Part shown: piece after piece, positions 1 to 9,754 of the stretch
Layout: each line of letters opens with the position of its first letter
How positions within the stretch are numbered: the stretch's first letter is position 1
Assembly: GCA_018713425.1 (NCBI GenBank)
Contig: DVOT01000243.1
Coordinates: 1 to 16,838 of the forward strand
Direction of reading: 5' to 3'
DNA from: Alectryocaccomicrobium faecavium
Lineage (GTDB): Bacteria > Bacillota > Clostridia > Christensenellales > Aristaeellaceae
Length of the DNA: 16,838 bases
The notes under the pieces: generated by a model
Told to the model about the DNA's origin: nothing
Seen by the model: only the letters and a program-made list of their open reading frames with translations
Databases searched by the model: none
Translations under genes and position numbers: made by a program

Positions 1-942
1 ATCCGGCGCGGCACCACGGCGTTTGCCGACATGTATTTCTTTATGCCCGCGGTTGCGCGCGCGGTGCTGGAAACCGGCATGCGCGCGAATTTGGTGCGCA
101 GCCTGACGAGCCTGGAAAAATTGCCCGAGGCGGAAGCGTTTTTCCGCGAATTCGATGGCGCGGGCGAAGGACGCGTGCGCGTGTACTATTCGCCGCACGC
201 CGAATATACCACCACGCCGGAACTGAACCGCGCAATCATCGAGCGCGCGCGGCGGGACAAAACGGGCATTCATGTGCACATTTCCGAGACGCGCTCGGAG
301 GTGGAGGGCTGCCGCGAGCGCCATGGGGTTTCGCCCGTGCGATACTATGAATCGCTGGGCGCGTTCGACGGGCCGTGCATCGCCGCGCACTGCGTGCATG
401 TGTCGGAAGAGGATATCGCCATTCTTGCCGCGCGCCATGTGAATGTGGCCCATTGCCCGGGCAGCAATTTGAAGCTCGCCAGCGGTTTCGCGCCCACGCC
501 GCGCATGCTCGCCGCGGGCGTGAACGTGGCCATTGGCAACGACGGGCCGTGCAGCAACAATTCTCTCAATATGTTTTCAGAAATGCGGCTGGCCGCCTGC
601 GCGGCCAAGGCCGCATGGCAGGACTCTTCCGCCATTCCCGCGCGGCAGGCCATACAAATGGCCAGCGAAAATGGCGCGCGGGCGCTGGGCTTTGCGAACG
701 TGGGCAGGCTGGAAGCCGGCATGCGCGCGGATTTGATTTTGCTGGATCCCGAGGCGGAAAACCTGCATCCCTGCTTTGATCTTGCGGAAACCATCGCTTA
801 TGCCGCGGAAGGACTGAACGTGCGCCTTACCATGGTGGATGGCAAGGTGCTCTACCGCGATGGCGAATTCCTTACGCTGGACGCTGAACGAGTACGCGCG
901 AATTTCGACCGGTGCTCCAAAGCGCTGGTCGGGGAGAAATAG
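1..942 (+). CDS. Amidohydrolase, MTA/SAH-deaminase-like (5' end missing)
   Basis: The reading frame is open from the first base, so the N-terminus lies outside the window; the first visible ATG (31) is internal because the residues before it (GTTAFAD) already fit the family. Visible hallmarks of the amidohydrolase superfamily are HVHISET (bases 271-291), AHCVH (385-399), HCPGSNLKLASG (about 451-486) and GNDGPCSNNSLNMF (535-576), which supply the metal and catalytic His, Glu and Asp residues. The last two motifs resemble those of 5'-methylthioadenosine/S-adenosylhomocysteine deaminases, which hydrolyse the adenine amino group to give the inosine product and ammonia in the cytoplasm. Substrate choice cannot be settled from sequence; related guanine or chlorohydrolase activities remain possible. 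The canonical TDG triad reads NDG here. The stop codon overlaps the Shine-Dalgarno of the next gene, so the two are probably co-transcribed and translationally coupled. Confidence 0.85.
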   Translation: MRRGTTAFADMYFFMPAVARAVLETGMRANLVRSLTSLEKLPEAEAFFREFDGAGEGRVRVYYSPHAEYTTTPELNRAIIERARRDKTGIHVHISETRSEVEGCRERHGVSPVRYYESLGAFDGPCIAAHCVHVSEEDIAILAARHVNVAHCPGSNLKLASGFAPTPRMLAAGVNVAIGNDGPCSNNSLNMFSEMRLAACAAKAAWQDSSAIPARQAIQMASENGARALGFANVGRLEAGMRADLILLDPEAENLHPCFDLAETIAYAAEGLNVRLTMVDGKVLYRDGEFLTLDAERVRANFDRCSKALVGEK

Positions 943-954
943 GAGGATACGCAT

Positions 955-1911
955 ATGCTGGATACGCTGAAACTGGCCGGGTTGGTGCCGGTGATCAAGG
1001 TCAAGCGCGCGGAGGACGCTGTGCCCCTGTGCCGCGCCCTCGCGGAGGGCGGCTTACCGGTGGCGGAGATCACCTTCCGCACGGATGCGGCGGAAGAAGC
1101 CATTCGCCGCGTACACGATGAATTGCCCGAGGTAATTCTGGGCGCGGGCACGGTGCTGACGACGGAACAGGTGGATAGAGCCGTGGCCGCGGGCGCGAGT
1201 TACATCGTTTCCCCGGGCATCAATCCGCAGGTCGTGCGCCATTGCCAGGAAAAAGGCGTGCCCGTGCTGCCTGGCTGCGCCAACCCCACGGACATTGAAA
1301 CCGCGCTCTCCCTGGGGCTGGAAACGGTGAAATTCTTCCCTGCGGAGGCGCTGGGCGGCCTCAAGATGATCAAGGCGCTCGCCGGGCCATATCCGAACGT
1401 GCGCTTTGTGCCCACGGGCGGTGTGAACGAAAAGAACTTGGTAGAATACCTTTCGTTCCCCAAGATTGCCGCGTGCGGCGGCAGCTGGATGGCGCCGGAC
1501 GACGCGATTGCCGCGCAGGATTGGCCGCGCATTTGCGCGCTGGCAAGCGCGGCGGTGAAGAATCTTTTGAACATGAAGCTCGCGCACGTGGCCGTGAACT
1601 GCGCGGATGATGAAGAGGCGCGCGACGTCGCCAATCTGTTGTGCGCCATCCTCGGCGGCGCGCCGGAAGAACGCACAAAGAGCTTCTTCGCCACGCCGAG
1701 CTTTGAAATCATGAAGTACAACGGTCGCGGCACGAAGGGGCACATCGCCATTTCCACGCCCAACCTGGAGCGCGCGATTTGGCATATGCGCCGGCGCGGC
1801 TTTGAATTCGATTTTTCGGACGCGACGTACACGGCGGATGGCCGCGCCAAGCTCGTGTATTTTGCCAAGGAAATCGGCGGCTTCGCGGTGCATTTGTTGC
1901 TGGCAGAATGA
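955..1911 (+). CDS. eda: KHG/KDPG aldolase with C-terminal VOC-like domain
   Basis: Residues 1-205 form a class I 2-keto-4-hydroxyglutarate / 2-keto-3-deoxy-6-phosphogluconate aldolase TIM barrel. EITFRT (38-43) carries the catalytic Glu, PGCANPTDI lies at 106-114, VKFFPAE (125-131) carries the presumed Schiff-base Lys126, and PTGGV lies at 153-157. Such enzymes split KDPG to pyruvate and glyceraldehyde-3-phosphate, or KHG to pyruvate and glyoxylate. Stand-alone Eda proteins are usually about 205-215 residues; this one has 318. The extra part (about 208-318) has two beta-alpha-beta-like units beginning LAHVAVN and GHIAIST and ends YFAKEIGGFAVHLL, which resembles the vicinal-oxygen-chelate (glyoxalase) fold, with His211, His263 and His313 as possible ligands. 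The ATG at 955 follows AGGAGG (941-946) at 8 nt. No frameshift is seen at the domain junction. The VOC assignment is by pattern only and less certain than the aldolase. Confidence 0.88.
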   Translation: MLDTLKLAGLVPVIKVKRAEDAVPLCRALAEGGLPVAEITFRTDAAEEAIRRVHDELPEVILGAGTVLTTEQVDRAVAAGASYIVSPGINPQVVRHCQEKGVPVLPGCANPTDIETALSLGLETVKFFPAEALGGLKMIKALAGPYPNVRFVPTGGVNEKNLVEYLSFPKIAACGGSWMAPDDAIAAQDWPRICALASAAVKNLLNMKLAHVAVNCADDEEARDVANLLCAILGGAPEERTKSFFATPSFEIMKYNGRGTKGHIAISTPNLERAIWHMRRRGFEFDFSDATYTADGRAKLVYFAKEIGGFAVHLLLAE

Positions 1912-1921
1912 TGTATATTAT

Positions 1922-1955
1922 GGCCCCTGGCAGGAAAACCGTCCTGCCAGGGGCC
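1922..1955 (+). terminator. Strong hairpin, probable terminator after the aldolase gene
   Basis: A perfect 14-bp GC-rich stem (1922-1935 with 1942-1955) encloses a 6-nt loop and starts 10 nt after the aldolase stop codon. The trailing sequence is only weakly T-rich (GCTTTAG), so it is not a textbook intrinsic terminator. It lies between convergent genes and may also stop transcripts arriving from hslU on the other strand. Confidence 0.65.
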
Positions 1956-1988
1956 GCTTTAGTTCTCCAGCTTTTTCGATAGTCAATT

Positions 1989-2010
1989 GTTGACAAACGA
2001 CTTTGTCAAC
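1989..2010 (-). repeat. 9-bp inverted repeat downstream of hslU, possible terminator hairpin
   Basis: GTTGACAAA (1989-1997) and TTTGTCAAC (2002-2010) are perfect inverted copies around a 4-nt centre, starting 10 nt beyond the hslU stop. On the minus strand it would form a 9-bp RNA hairpin, but no U-tract follows. Another GTCAA copy at 1982-1986 makes an overlapping smaller repeat with TTGAC at 1990-1994. It is either the first of two hairpins that end the hslU transcript or a protein-binding palindrome. Confidence 0.45.
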
Positions 2011-2020
2011 CACCATACGC

Positions 2021-3385
2021 TTAGAGAATATATTTTTTCAAATCGCGTTCTTTTACCGCGTCTTGCAATTGCGACTGCACATAGTTCGCGTCCACGACGA
2101 AATTGACCTGTGGCGCGTCGCCGTCGCCCGCGTTGAAGGCCACGTCGGAGAGGATGCGCTCGAGCACCGTGTGCAGGCGGCGCGCGCCGATGTTTTCGCT
2201 GTTCTCATTCGCCTCAAAGGCGTGTTCGGCAATGGCGTCCAGCGCGGAATCGTCGAAGGAAAGCTCCACATTGTCCACCCGCAGCAGCAATTGATATTGG
2301 CGGATGAGGGCGTTTTCCGGCTGGGTGAGGATGCGGCGGTAGTCCTCTTTCGCGAGCGGCTTGAGCGTTACATGCACCGGGAAGCGGCCCTGCAATTCGG
2401 GAATCAGGTCGCTCACCTTGGAAACGTGGAACGCGCCCGCGGCGATGAAGAGAATGTGATCCGTCTTCACCGGGCCATATTTGGTGTTCACGGTAGAGCC
2501 TTCCACGATGGGCAGGATATCGCGCTGCACGCCCTCGCGGGAAACGTCCGGGCCATTGGCGTTCCCTTTGCCGGCAATCTTGTCGATTTCATCCAGGAAA
2601 ACAATGCCGTCCTGTTCCGCGCGCTCGATGGCTTCGGTATACACCGCGTCCATATCGATCAGCGCCTGTTCTTCCTCCGCGCAGAGAATTTTGCGCGCTT
2701 CTTTCACGGGCACTTTGCGCAGCTTGGTCTTTTTGGGCAGGATGGAACCCAGCATGTCATTCATGTTCAGATCCGTGCCGGGCAACTCCGCGCGGGGCAT
2801 GGTTTCCTCCACTTCGATTTCTACCAGCCGCTCTTCCATTTCGCCCGCTTCCAGCGCGGCGCGCACTTCGCCGCGCGAGGCGCTGAGTTTTTCCGTCTCC
2901 TCGGGCGTTTCGGCGCTCTTGCGCTGTGTGTTGCCCAGCAGCACGTCGATGGGGTTGGTCTTTTTCTTCACGGGATGGACGATTAGATCGATCAACCGGT
3001 CTTCGGCGTTGCGGCGGGCGGCTTCGCGCACGCGCTCGGTGTGCTCTTCTTTTACCATGCGGATGGAAGCTTCCACCAGGTCTCGGATGATGGAATCCAC
3101 GTCGCGACCCACATAGCCCACTTCGGTGAACTTTGTGGCTTCCACCTTCACAAAAGGCGCAGTCACCAGTTTGGCGAGGCGGCGGGCGATTTCCGTTTTG
3201 CCCACGCCGGTGGGACCGATCATGAGGATGTTTTTGGGCGTGACCTCTTCGCGAATTTCTTCTGGTAGCTGCTTGCGGCGGTAGCGGTTGCGCAGGGCGA
3301 CGGCCACGGCGCGTTTGGCTTCATCCTGGCCCACGATGTAGCGGTCGAGTTCGTTTACGATTTGCCTTGGAGTGAGCATTGCCAT
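2021..3385 (-). CDS. hslU: ATP-dependent protease ATPase subunit HslU (ClpY)
   Basis: This is the AAA+ unfoldase ring that feeds substrates into the HslV peptidase in the cytoplasm. From the chosen start (454 aa, within the family's usual 440-470): Walker A GPTGVGKT at 57-64, pore motif GYVG at 90-93, an intermediate (I) domain at roughly 110-240 rich in charged residues, Walker B IVFLDEID at 261-268, and sensor-2 GARR at 400-403. The C-terminal tail ends LKKYIL, the type of tail that docks into HslV pockets. The ATG at 3385 is preferred because AGGGGAGG (3400-3393) sits 7 nt upstream; a TTG in frame at 3403 would extend the protein by six residues but has no comparable site and would overlap hslV. 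It follows hslV by 14 nt and is the last gene of the minus-strand operon, ending at two hairpins. Confidence 0.97.
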   Translation of the reverse strand: MAMLTPRQIVNELDRYIVGQDEAKRAVAVALRNRYRRKQLPEEIREEVTPKNILMIGPTGVGKTEIARRLAKLVTAPFVKVEATKFTEVGYVGRDVDSIIRDLVEASIRMVKEEHTERVREAARRNAEDRLIDLIVHPVKKKTNPIDVLLGNTQRKSAETPEETEKLSASRGEVRAALEAGEMEERLVEIEVEETMPRAELPGTDLNMNDMLGSILPKKTKLRKVPVKEARKILCAEEEQALIDMDAVYTEAIERAEQDGIVFLDEIDKIAGKGNANGPDVSREGVQRDILPIVEGSTVNTKYGPVKTDHILFIAAGAFHVSKVSDLIPELQGRFPVHVTLKPLAKEDYRRILTQPENALIRQYQLLLRVDNVELSFDDSALDAIAEHAFEANENSENIGARRLHTVLERILSDVAFNAGDGDAPQVNFVVDANYVQSQLQDAVKERDLKKYIL

Positions 3386-3399
3386 AGTCGCGCCTCCCC

Positions 3400-3930
3400 T
3401 CAAACGACTTCCACAATGATGTGGTCGTTGGTGTATACGCAGATTTGCGAAGCGATGGTGAGCGCCTTGCGCGCGATTTCATCCGCGGGCAGAGAGGTAT
3501 TCTCCACCAGCGCGCGGGCGGCGGCGAGCGCGTAATTCCCGCCGGAGCCGATGGCGAGCACGCCGTCATCCGATTCGATCACTTCGCCCGTGCCGGAAAT
3601 GAGCAGCAGGTTTTCCTTGTCCGCGCACAATAGCATGGCTTCCAGCTTGCGCATGGCCTTGTCCATCCGCCAATCCTGGGCCAGTTCCACCGCCGCGCGC
3701 TGCAAATTGCCGGAATATTGCTGGAGCTTGTCCTCGAATTTTTCGCATAGCGCGAACGCGTCGGCCACGCTGCCCGCGAAGCCGACCACCACTTGGTCGT
3801 TATAAATGCGGCGCACTTTTTTGGCGCTGTGCTTCATGATGGTGGTTTCGCCGACGGTAACTTGCCCATCGCCCGCGAGGGCGCACATGCCATCGCGCCG
3901 GACGGCGCAGATCGTCGTTCCCTTAATCAT
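3400..3930 (-). CDS. hslV: ATP-dependent protease peptidase subunit HslV (ClpQ)
   Basis: This is the proteasome-beta-like peptidase that forms the double-hexamer core of HslUV. The protein of 176 aa begins MIKG followed by TT, so the catalytic N-terminal threonine should be Thr5, exposed by removal of a four-residue propeptide. GDGQVT (21-25 region) and KKVRR (37-41, with Lys38 aligning to the catalytic Lys33 of the E. coli enzyme) are present, as are the GSGGNYA segment and the terminal CVYTN strand. Bacillus CodW/ClpQ uses an N-terminal Ser; here the Thr type is retained, as in Thermotoga and E. coli. The ATG overlaps the trmFO stop as ATGA, with AAGGAGG (3947-3941) 10 nt upstream inside trmFO, so translation is likely coupled. 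Its partner hslU follows directly. Confidence 0.97.
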   Translation of the reverse strand: MIKGTTICAVRRDGMCALAGDGQVTVGETTIMKHSAKKVRRIYNDQVVVGFAGSVADAFALCEKFEDKLQQYSGNLQRAAVELAQDWRMDKAMRKLEAMLLCADKENLLLISGTGEVIESDDGVLAIGSGGNYALAAARALVENTSLPADEIARKALTIASQICVYTNDHIIVEVV

Positions 3931-5232
3931 ACGGTTTCTTCCTCCTTTGGCAGGGCGAACGCCGCCAGCGTGGCCAGCGCGCGCTCCGCCAGTTTTTCAT
4001 AGCGTTGCCGCTTGCCCTTCACGCGCTCGCCAAGCGGTTCGAGCAAGCCGAAATTGGCGTTCATGGGCTGGAAATGCGCGTTGGGCGTGCGCACATAGCG
4101 CTCCAGCGCGCCCAGCATCGTTTTGCCGGTGAAGTCCGGCTCCGCATTGCCGCGCAGGCGTTCGGCCAGCGCGATGGCGGCTGTGAGGCCGCTGGCAGCG
4201 GATTCCATGTAACCCTCTACGCCGGTGATTTGCCCGGCGAAACGCAAGAGGGGATTGGCGCGCAGGGCGTAGTTTGCGCCCAGCACGTCGGGCGAATTGA
4301 GGTAGGTATTGCGGTGCATCACGCCATAGCGGGCGAATTCGGCGTGCTCCAGGCCGGGAATCAGCGAAAACACGCGCTTCTGTTCGCCCCATTTGAGGCG
4401 CGTTTGAAAGCCGACCAGGTTATAAAGCGTACCAGCGGCGTCGTCCTGCCGCAGCTGCACCACGGCATAGGGCATTTTGCCCGTGCGCGGATCCACGAGG
4501 CCCACGGGCTTGAGCGGGCCAAAGGCCAGCGTTTGCCGCCCGCGCGAAGCCAGGATCTCCACGGCCAGGCAACCTTCGAACACCAGCGATTTTTCAAAGC
4601 CGTGCGGATCGTTGGTCTGCGCGGCGACAAGGGCGTCGTAAAAGCGGTTGTATTCCGCCTCCGTCATGGGGCAGTTGAGGTAATCCGCGCCTCGGCCATA
4701 GCGCGAAGCGCGAAAAACCTTGCTCATATCGATGGATTCCAGGGTGACGATGGGCGCGGCCGCGTCGAAAAAGTGCAATTTATGCACGCCGGGCAGCGCC
4801 TCGATGGCGCCCACCAGGGCTTCGTCCGTCAGCGGGCCGGTGGCGAGGATGGCAGGCGCTTCCGGGATGGCGTCCACCACCTGGCCAGTGGCGATTTCAA
4901 TCAACGGTTCGCTTTTCAGGATCTCCGTCACGCGGAGGGAAAACGCTTCCCGATCCACCGCCAGCGCGCCGCCCGCGGGCACGCGCGCCCACTGGGCGCA
5001 ATCGAGAATCAGCGAATCTAGCAGGGCCATCTCCGCCTTGAGCAGGCCAGAGGCGTTGGTGAGATGCTCGGCCTTGAGCGAATTGGAGCAGACCAGTTCC
5101 GAAAAGCTATCCAGCGTATGGGCGGGCGAATGCTTCTTCGGCTTCATATCCACCAGGCGCACGGGAATGCCGCGGCGCGCGAGCTGCCAGGCCGCCTCAC
5201 ACCCGGCCAGCCCCGCGCCCACCACTGTGACC

Positions 5233-5240
<8 letters not shown>
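3927..5240 (-). CDS. trmFO: Folate-dependent tRNA (uracil-54-C5)-methyltransferase TrmFO
   Basis: This flavoprotein uses methylenetetrahydrofolate and FADH2 to make m5U54 in the T-loop of tRNAs; it is typical of Bacillota, whereas E. coli uses SAM-dependent TrmA. The 437 residues match family length. The FAD-binding Rossmann motif GAGLAGCEAA is at 8-17, SELVCSNSLKAE places Cys51 at the equivalent of B. subtilis Cys53, and EGCLAVE places Cys224 at the equivalent of Cys226; both cysteines are implicated in catalysis. The start overlaps the topA stop by 8 nt and no good Shine-Dalgarno is visible, which suggests translation by re-initiation after topA. The stop overlaps the hslV start. Confidence 0.96.
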
Positions 5241-7323
<2,083 letters not shown>

Positions 7324-7371
7324 TCCATTTCCTCCGGTTTATATTGCAATTTCGCGCTCTCGCGCGGTATT

Positions 7372-8451
7372 CTATCGGATGGCCCGGTAGCCGCCGCCAG
7401 CTACCTTTACTATTATTCCGCGCAATTCCAGTGTTGTCAAGAGATAATTCAGTCTTTCCCAAGAAATTTTGGTGATTTCAACAAGTTCTTCCGTGTTAAG
7501 AATTTCGTTGCGCAGGGGTTGCACCACGCAAAGCTCCTCTTCGTCCAGCGCGATGGGCACTTCGACTTGTGCCTTTGCGCCGGGCTTTGTGGCCCAGCCC
7601 ATGGGTTCCAGCACGCACCATTCGTCCAAAACAGGCGTCGCGCCGTCCGCGATCAGGGCGTTGGTGCCCTTGGATGCCTCCGAATAAATGCTGCCCGGCA
7701 CGGCAAAGACTTCGCGCGATTGCTCCAGCGCGAGATTGGCGGTGATCATGGCGCCAGATTTGTGGCCTGCTTCCACGATCAGGGCCGCCGGGCACAATCC
7801 GCTGATGATGCGGTTGCGAGCGGGATAGCTGGAAGCGTAAATGCGCGCGCCTGGCGGCCGCTCGCTGATGAGGCTGCCGCCGCTATCCAAAATGTCCTGA
7901 GCCAACGCGCTGTTTTCGCGCGGGAGAATATTGTCCGGCCCGCCCGGCAGGACGGCCACCACGCGACCGCCCGCGTCCAGCGCGCCTCGCTGCGCTAGGG
8001 CGTCGATTCCCATGGCGAGGCCGCTCACAATGGTCACGCCCTGCGCGGCAATGGCGGCGCTCAGTTCACGCGCGGCGCGCGCGCCGTCGTGCGTGGGGCG
8101 GCGCGTACCCACCACCGCGAGGGCGCGCGCAAAATCCAGATCGGGATTTCCGCGCACAAACAAGGTGGCGGGCGGATCGTAAATGTCTTTCAAGAGCGCG
8201 GGATAGCGCTCATCCAACCGCGTAATGCAGAGAACATCGTTGCGCGCCAACTCCCGGAACAATTGGTTTGCCCATTCCCGCGTGCGAGCTTCCAGCAGGT
8301 TTTTGCGCATGCGCGCGGGAAGCAGCCGGGAAAGCGCCGCTTCCTTGGCGTTCCACACTTCTTGCGCACTGCCAAACGTTTCTATCAGGCGGTCGAAGAC
8401 TTCCGGCGTGATTTCTGGCACGCTCGAAAGCCATATCCAGTATTTGTCCAT
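7372..8451 (-). CDS. dprA: DNA-processing protein DprA (Smf)
   Basis: DprA binds incoming single-stranded DNA and loads RecA during natural transformation, and is also widespread in bacteria not known to be competent. The 359 residues include an N-terminal helical (SAM-like) region, then an extended Rossmann fold with VVGTRRPT, SGLAMGIDALAQRGAL, LPGGPDNILPREN and the later SGAMITANLALEQSREVFAVPG segment. The C-terminus (about the last 60 residues, ending GGGYRAIR) is the winged-helix DML1-like domain. The chosen ATG (8451, protein MDKYWIW) has GGGAG 6 nt upstream; alternative in-frame starts at 8484 (TTG), 8469 and 8457 would add up to 11 residues that do not look conserved. It is the first gene of the dprA-topA-trmFO-hslV-hslU operon. 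Confidence 0.95.
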   Translation of the reverse strand: MDKYWIWLSSVPEITPEVFDRLIETFGSAQEVWNAKEAALSRLLPARMRKNLLEARTREWANQLFRELARNDVLCITRLDERYPALLKDIYDPPATLFVRGNPDLDFARALAVVGTRRPTHDGARAARELSAAIAAQGVTIVSGLAMGIDALAQRGALDAGGRVVAVLPGGPDNILPRENSALAQDILDSGGSLISERPPGARIYASSYPARNRIISGLCPAALIVEAGHKSGAMITANLALEQSREVFAVPGSIYSEASKGTNALIADGATPVLDEWCVLEPMGWATKPGAKAQVEVPIALDEEELCVVQPLRNEILNTEELVEITKISWERLNYLLTTLELRGIIVKVAGGGYRAIR

Positions 8452-8576
8452 AGGCATCTCCCAATTCATGCTAGGGCAATCCAAGCAATTTCTATCCGTG
8501 CCCAGCTTGCTTTGGCGGGAATTTCTCGCCTTGCTTTAACGATGGCGATGGCCTCGCAACGCAGGATTGCATGGAG

Positions 8577-8605
8577 ATGGTATCACAAAATTCGGCGAAT
8601 TTCAA
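8577..8605 (-). promoter_or_regulatory. Candidate sigma-A promoter for the dprA operon
   Basis: Read on the minus strand, TTGAAA (8605-8600) and TACCAT (8582-8577) are separated by exactly 17 nt and match the consensus at 5/6 and 4/6 positions. An alternative is TTGTCT (8637-8632), 17 nt, TTTTAT further upstream, with 4/6 and 4/6. The -10 element of either is imperfect, so the placement is tentative. Confidence 0.35.
8588..8602. repeat. Perfect 7+1+7 palindrome in the dprA promoter region
   Basis: AAATTCG (8588-8594) and CGAATTT (8596-8602) are perfect inverted copies around a single G. The element falls in the spacer and -35 edge of the proposed dprA promoter, the usual place for a repressor operator. 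The protein that would bind it is unknown. Confidence 0.5.
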
Positions 8606-8669
8606 TGCATAAAAGAAAATTTACATTAATGAGACAAAAATGGCACGTGCGTATGACGGAACACCGCGC

Positions 8670-8698
8670 TTTACAACTCCCTGCGGGCGTGCTATAAT
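8670..8698 (+). promoter_or_regulatory. Sigma-A promoter of the UroD-fold gene
   Basis: TTTACA (8670-8675), a 17-nt spacer and a perfect TATAAT (8693-8698), with TG one base upstream of the -10 (TGC at 8690-8692, an extended -10). Transcription should begin near 8705, giving a leader of about 33 nt before the ATG at 8738. The 8452-8737 intergenic stretch is otherwise AT-rich and shows no small ORF or RNA that can be supported. Confidence 0.85.
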
Positions 8699-8737
8699 GC
8701 GGGTGTTCGGAAAGTTAAGGAAAGGAAAGAGATAAAA

Positions 8738-9754
8738 ATGCTATCGCGGGATGAAGTACGCGCCGCCATTCGCTTTGCCCATCCGCCGCGGCCGCCGAAG
8801 GCGTTCACAAAGTGGTGGGGAGAAGGGCTGGCGGAGCAATATGGCAGCCAATTGGCGCAGTTTGATTCCTATGAAGAAGACGTAGTGGTGGTTCCTTTTC
8901 CGTGTCCGGCGATAGAGCCGCGCGCGGATGGCTTTTATTGGCGCCTTCCGCGCATCGAGAACCGCCGCAAGGTGGGGCGCGATGCGGACGCGCTCCTGCC
9001 CGATTGGGCGGATCTGCCCGCGCTATTGGCGGATTTGCCGAACACGCAGGCACCTGGCCTGTTCGATGAAGCCGCGCGCCTGGCGCGCGCCGCGCACGCG
9101 CAGGGCAGATACGTGCTGATCCACCATTGGTCCCTCATGTATGAAAGGATCTGGAGCTTTCGCGGCATGCAGAACCTGCTGCTGGATTACTACGATTCTC
9201 CCGAAGAGGTGCATGCGCTGCACCGCGCGGTGGCGGAAACGGAAAACCGGCTTTTGCTGCGCGCCATCCGGGAGGTGCAGCCCGATGGATACATGATCAG
9301 CGACGATTTGGGCGGCCAGAAATCGCTGATGATGAGCCCGGCGATGTTCCGCGCGTTCATCAAGCCGTACTACCAGCAAATTTGGGGTATTGCCCGGGCG
9401 CACGATATAGATGTGTGGCTCCATACCTGTGGCAATGTGGCGGATATTATCGGCGATCTCATCGAGTGCGGCCTGTCTGTGCTGCATCCCATTCAGAAGC
9501 ATACCATGGATTGGCAGGAAACCGCCCGCCAGTGGAAGGGGAAAGTGGCCTTCCTTGTGGGCATGGACGTGCAGGATACGCTCATCAACGCCTCGCCCGA
9601 GGCCGTGCGCCGCGAAGTGCGGCTCATGCGCGATACGTTCGATTCGCCGGCGGGCGGCTTTCTGTACGCGGCGGGCAATGGCATCGTCGCGGGCACCCCG
9701 CTGGAAAATATCAAAGCTTTTTTGGAGGAATGCCGCGCGTATGGCAATGCTTAA
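8738..9754 (+). CDS. Uroporphyrinogen decarboxylase (URO-D) family protein
   Basis: The 338-residue protein has the URO-D/MtaA-type TIM barrel: SDDLGGQKSL (188-197) followed by the SPAMFRAFIKPYY segment (200-212), LHTCGN (228-233) and GIVAGTPLENIKAF (315-328). True HemE enzymes are excluded in practice by the HTCGN motif, which corresponds to the His-x-Cys zinc site of the corrinoid methyltransferases MtaA and MtbA (His229, Cys231 here). Those enzymes transfer methyl groups between a corrinoid protein and a thiol. The third zinc ligand, a Cys just before the TPLEN motif in MtaA-like proteins, appears to be Asn314 here. No corrinoid protein or substrate methyltransferase is adjacent, so the substrate is unknown. 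The ATG follows an A/G-rich stretch (AAGGAAAGG, 8717-8725 area). It is a single-gene unit with its own promoter; its stop overlaps that of convergent thpR. Confidence 0.88.
   Translation: MLSRDEVRAAIRFAHPPRPPKAFTKWWGEGLAEQYGSQLAQFDSYEEDVVVVPFPCPAIEPRADGFYWRLPRIENRRKVGRDADALLPDWADLPALLADLPNTQAPGLFDEAARLARAAHAQGRYVLIHHWSLMYERIWSFRGMQNLLLDYYDSPEEVHALHRAVAETENRLLLRAIREVQPDGYMISDDLGGQKSLMMSPAMFRAFIKPYYQQIWGIARAHDIDVWLHTCGNVADIIGDLIECGLSVLHPIQKHTMDWQETARQWKGKVAFLVGMDVQDTLINASPEAVRREVRLMRDTFDSPAGGFLYAAGNGIVAGTPLENIKAFLEECRAYGNA

Noticed and set aside
7353..7366. Short hairpin CGCGC-GAGA-GCGCG on the minus strand between dprA and topA.
   Set aside because: A 5-bp stem of GC repeats is common in this GCGC-rich sequence, has no U-tract, and the two genes are probably co-transcribed.
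8702..8714. PurBox-like core CCGAAC (minus strand) just after the promoter of the URO-D gene.
   Set aside because: It matches about 10 of 13 positions and has no inverted partner at the right distance, so chance is a sufficient explanation.
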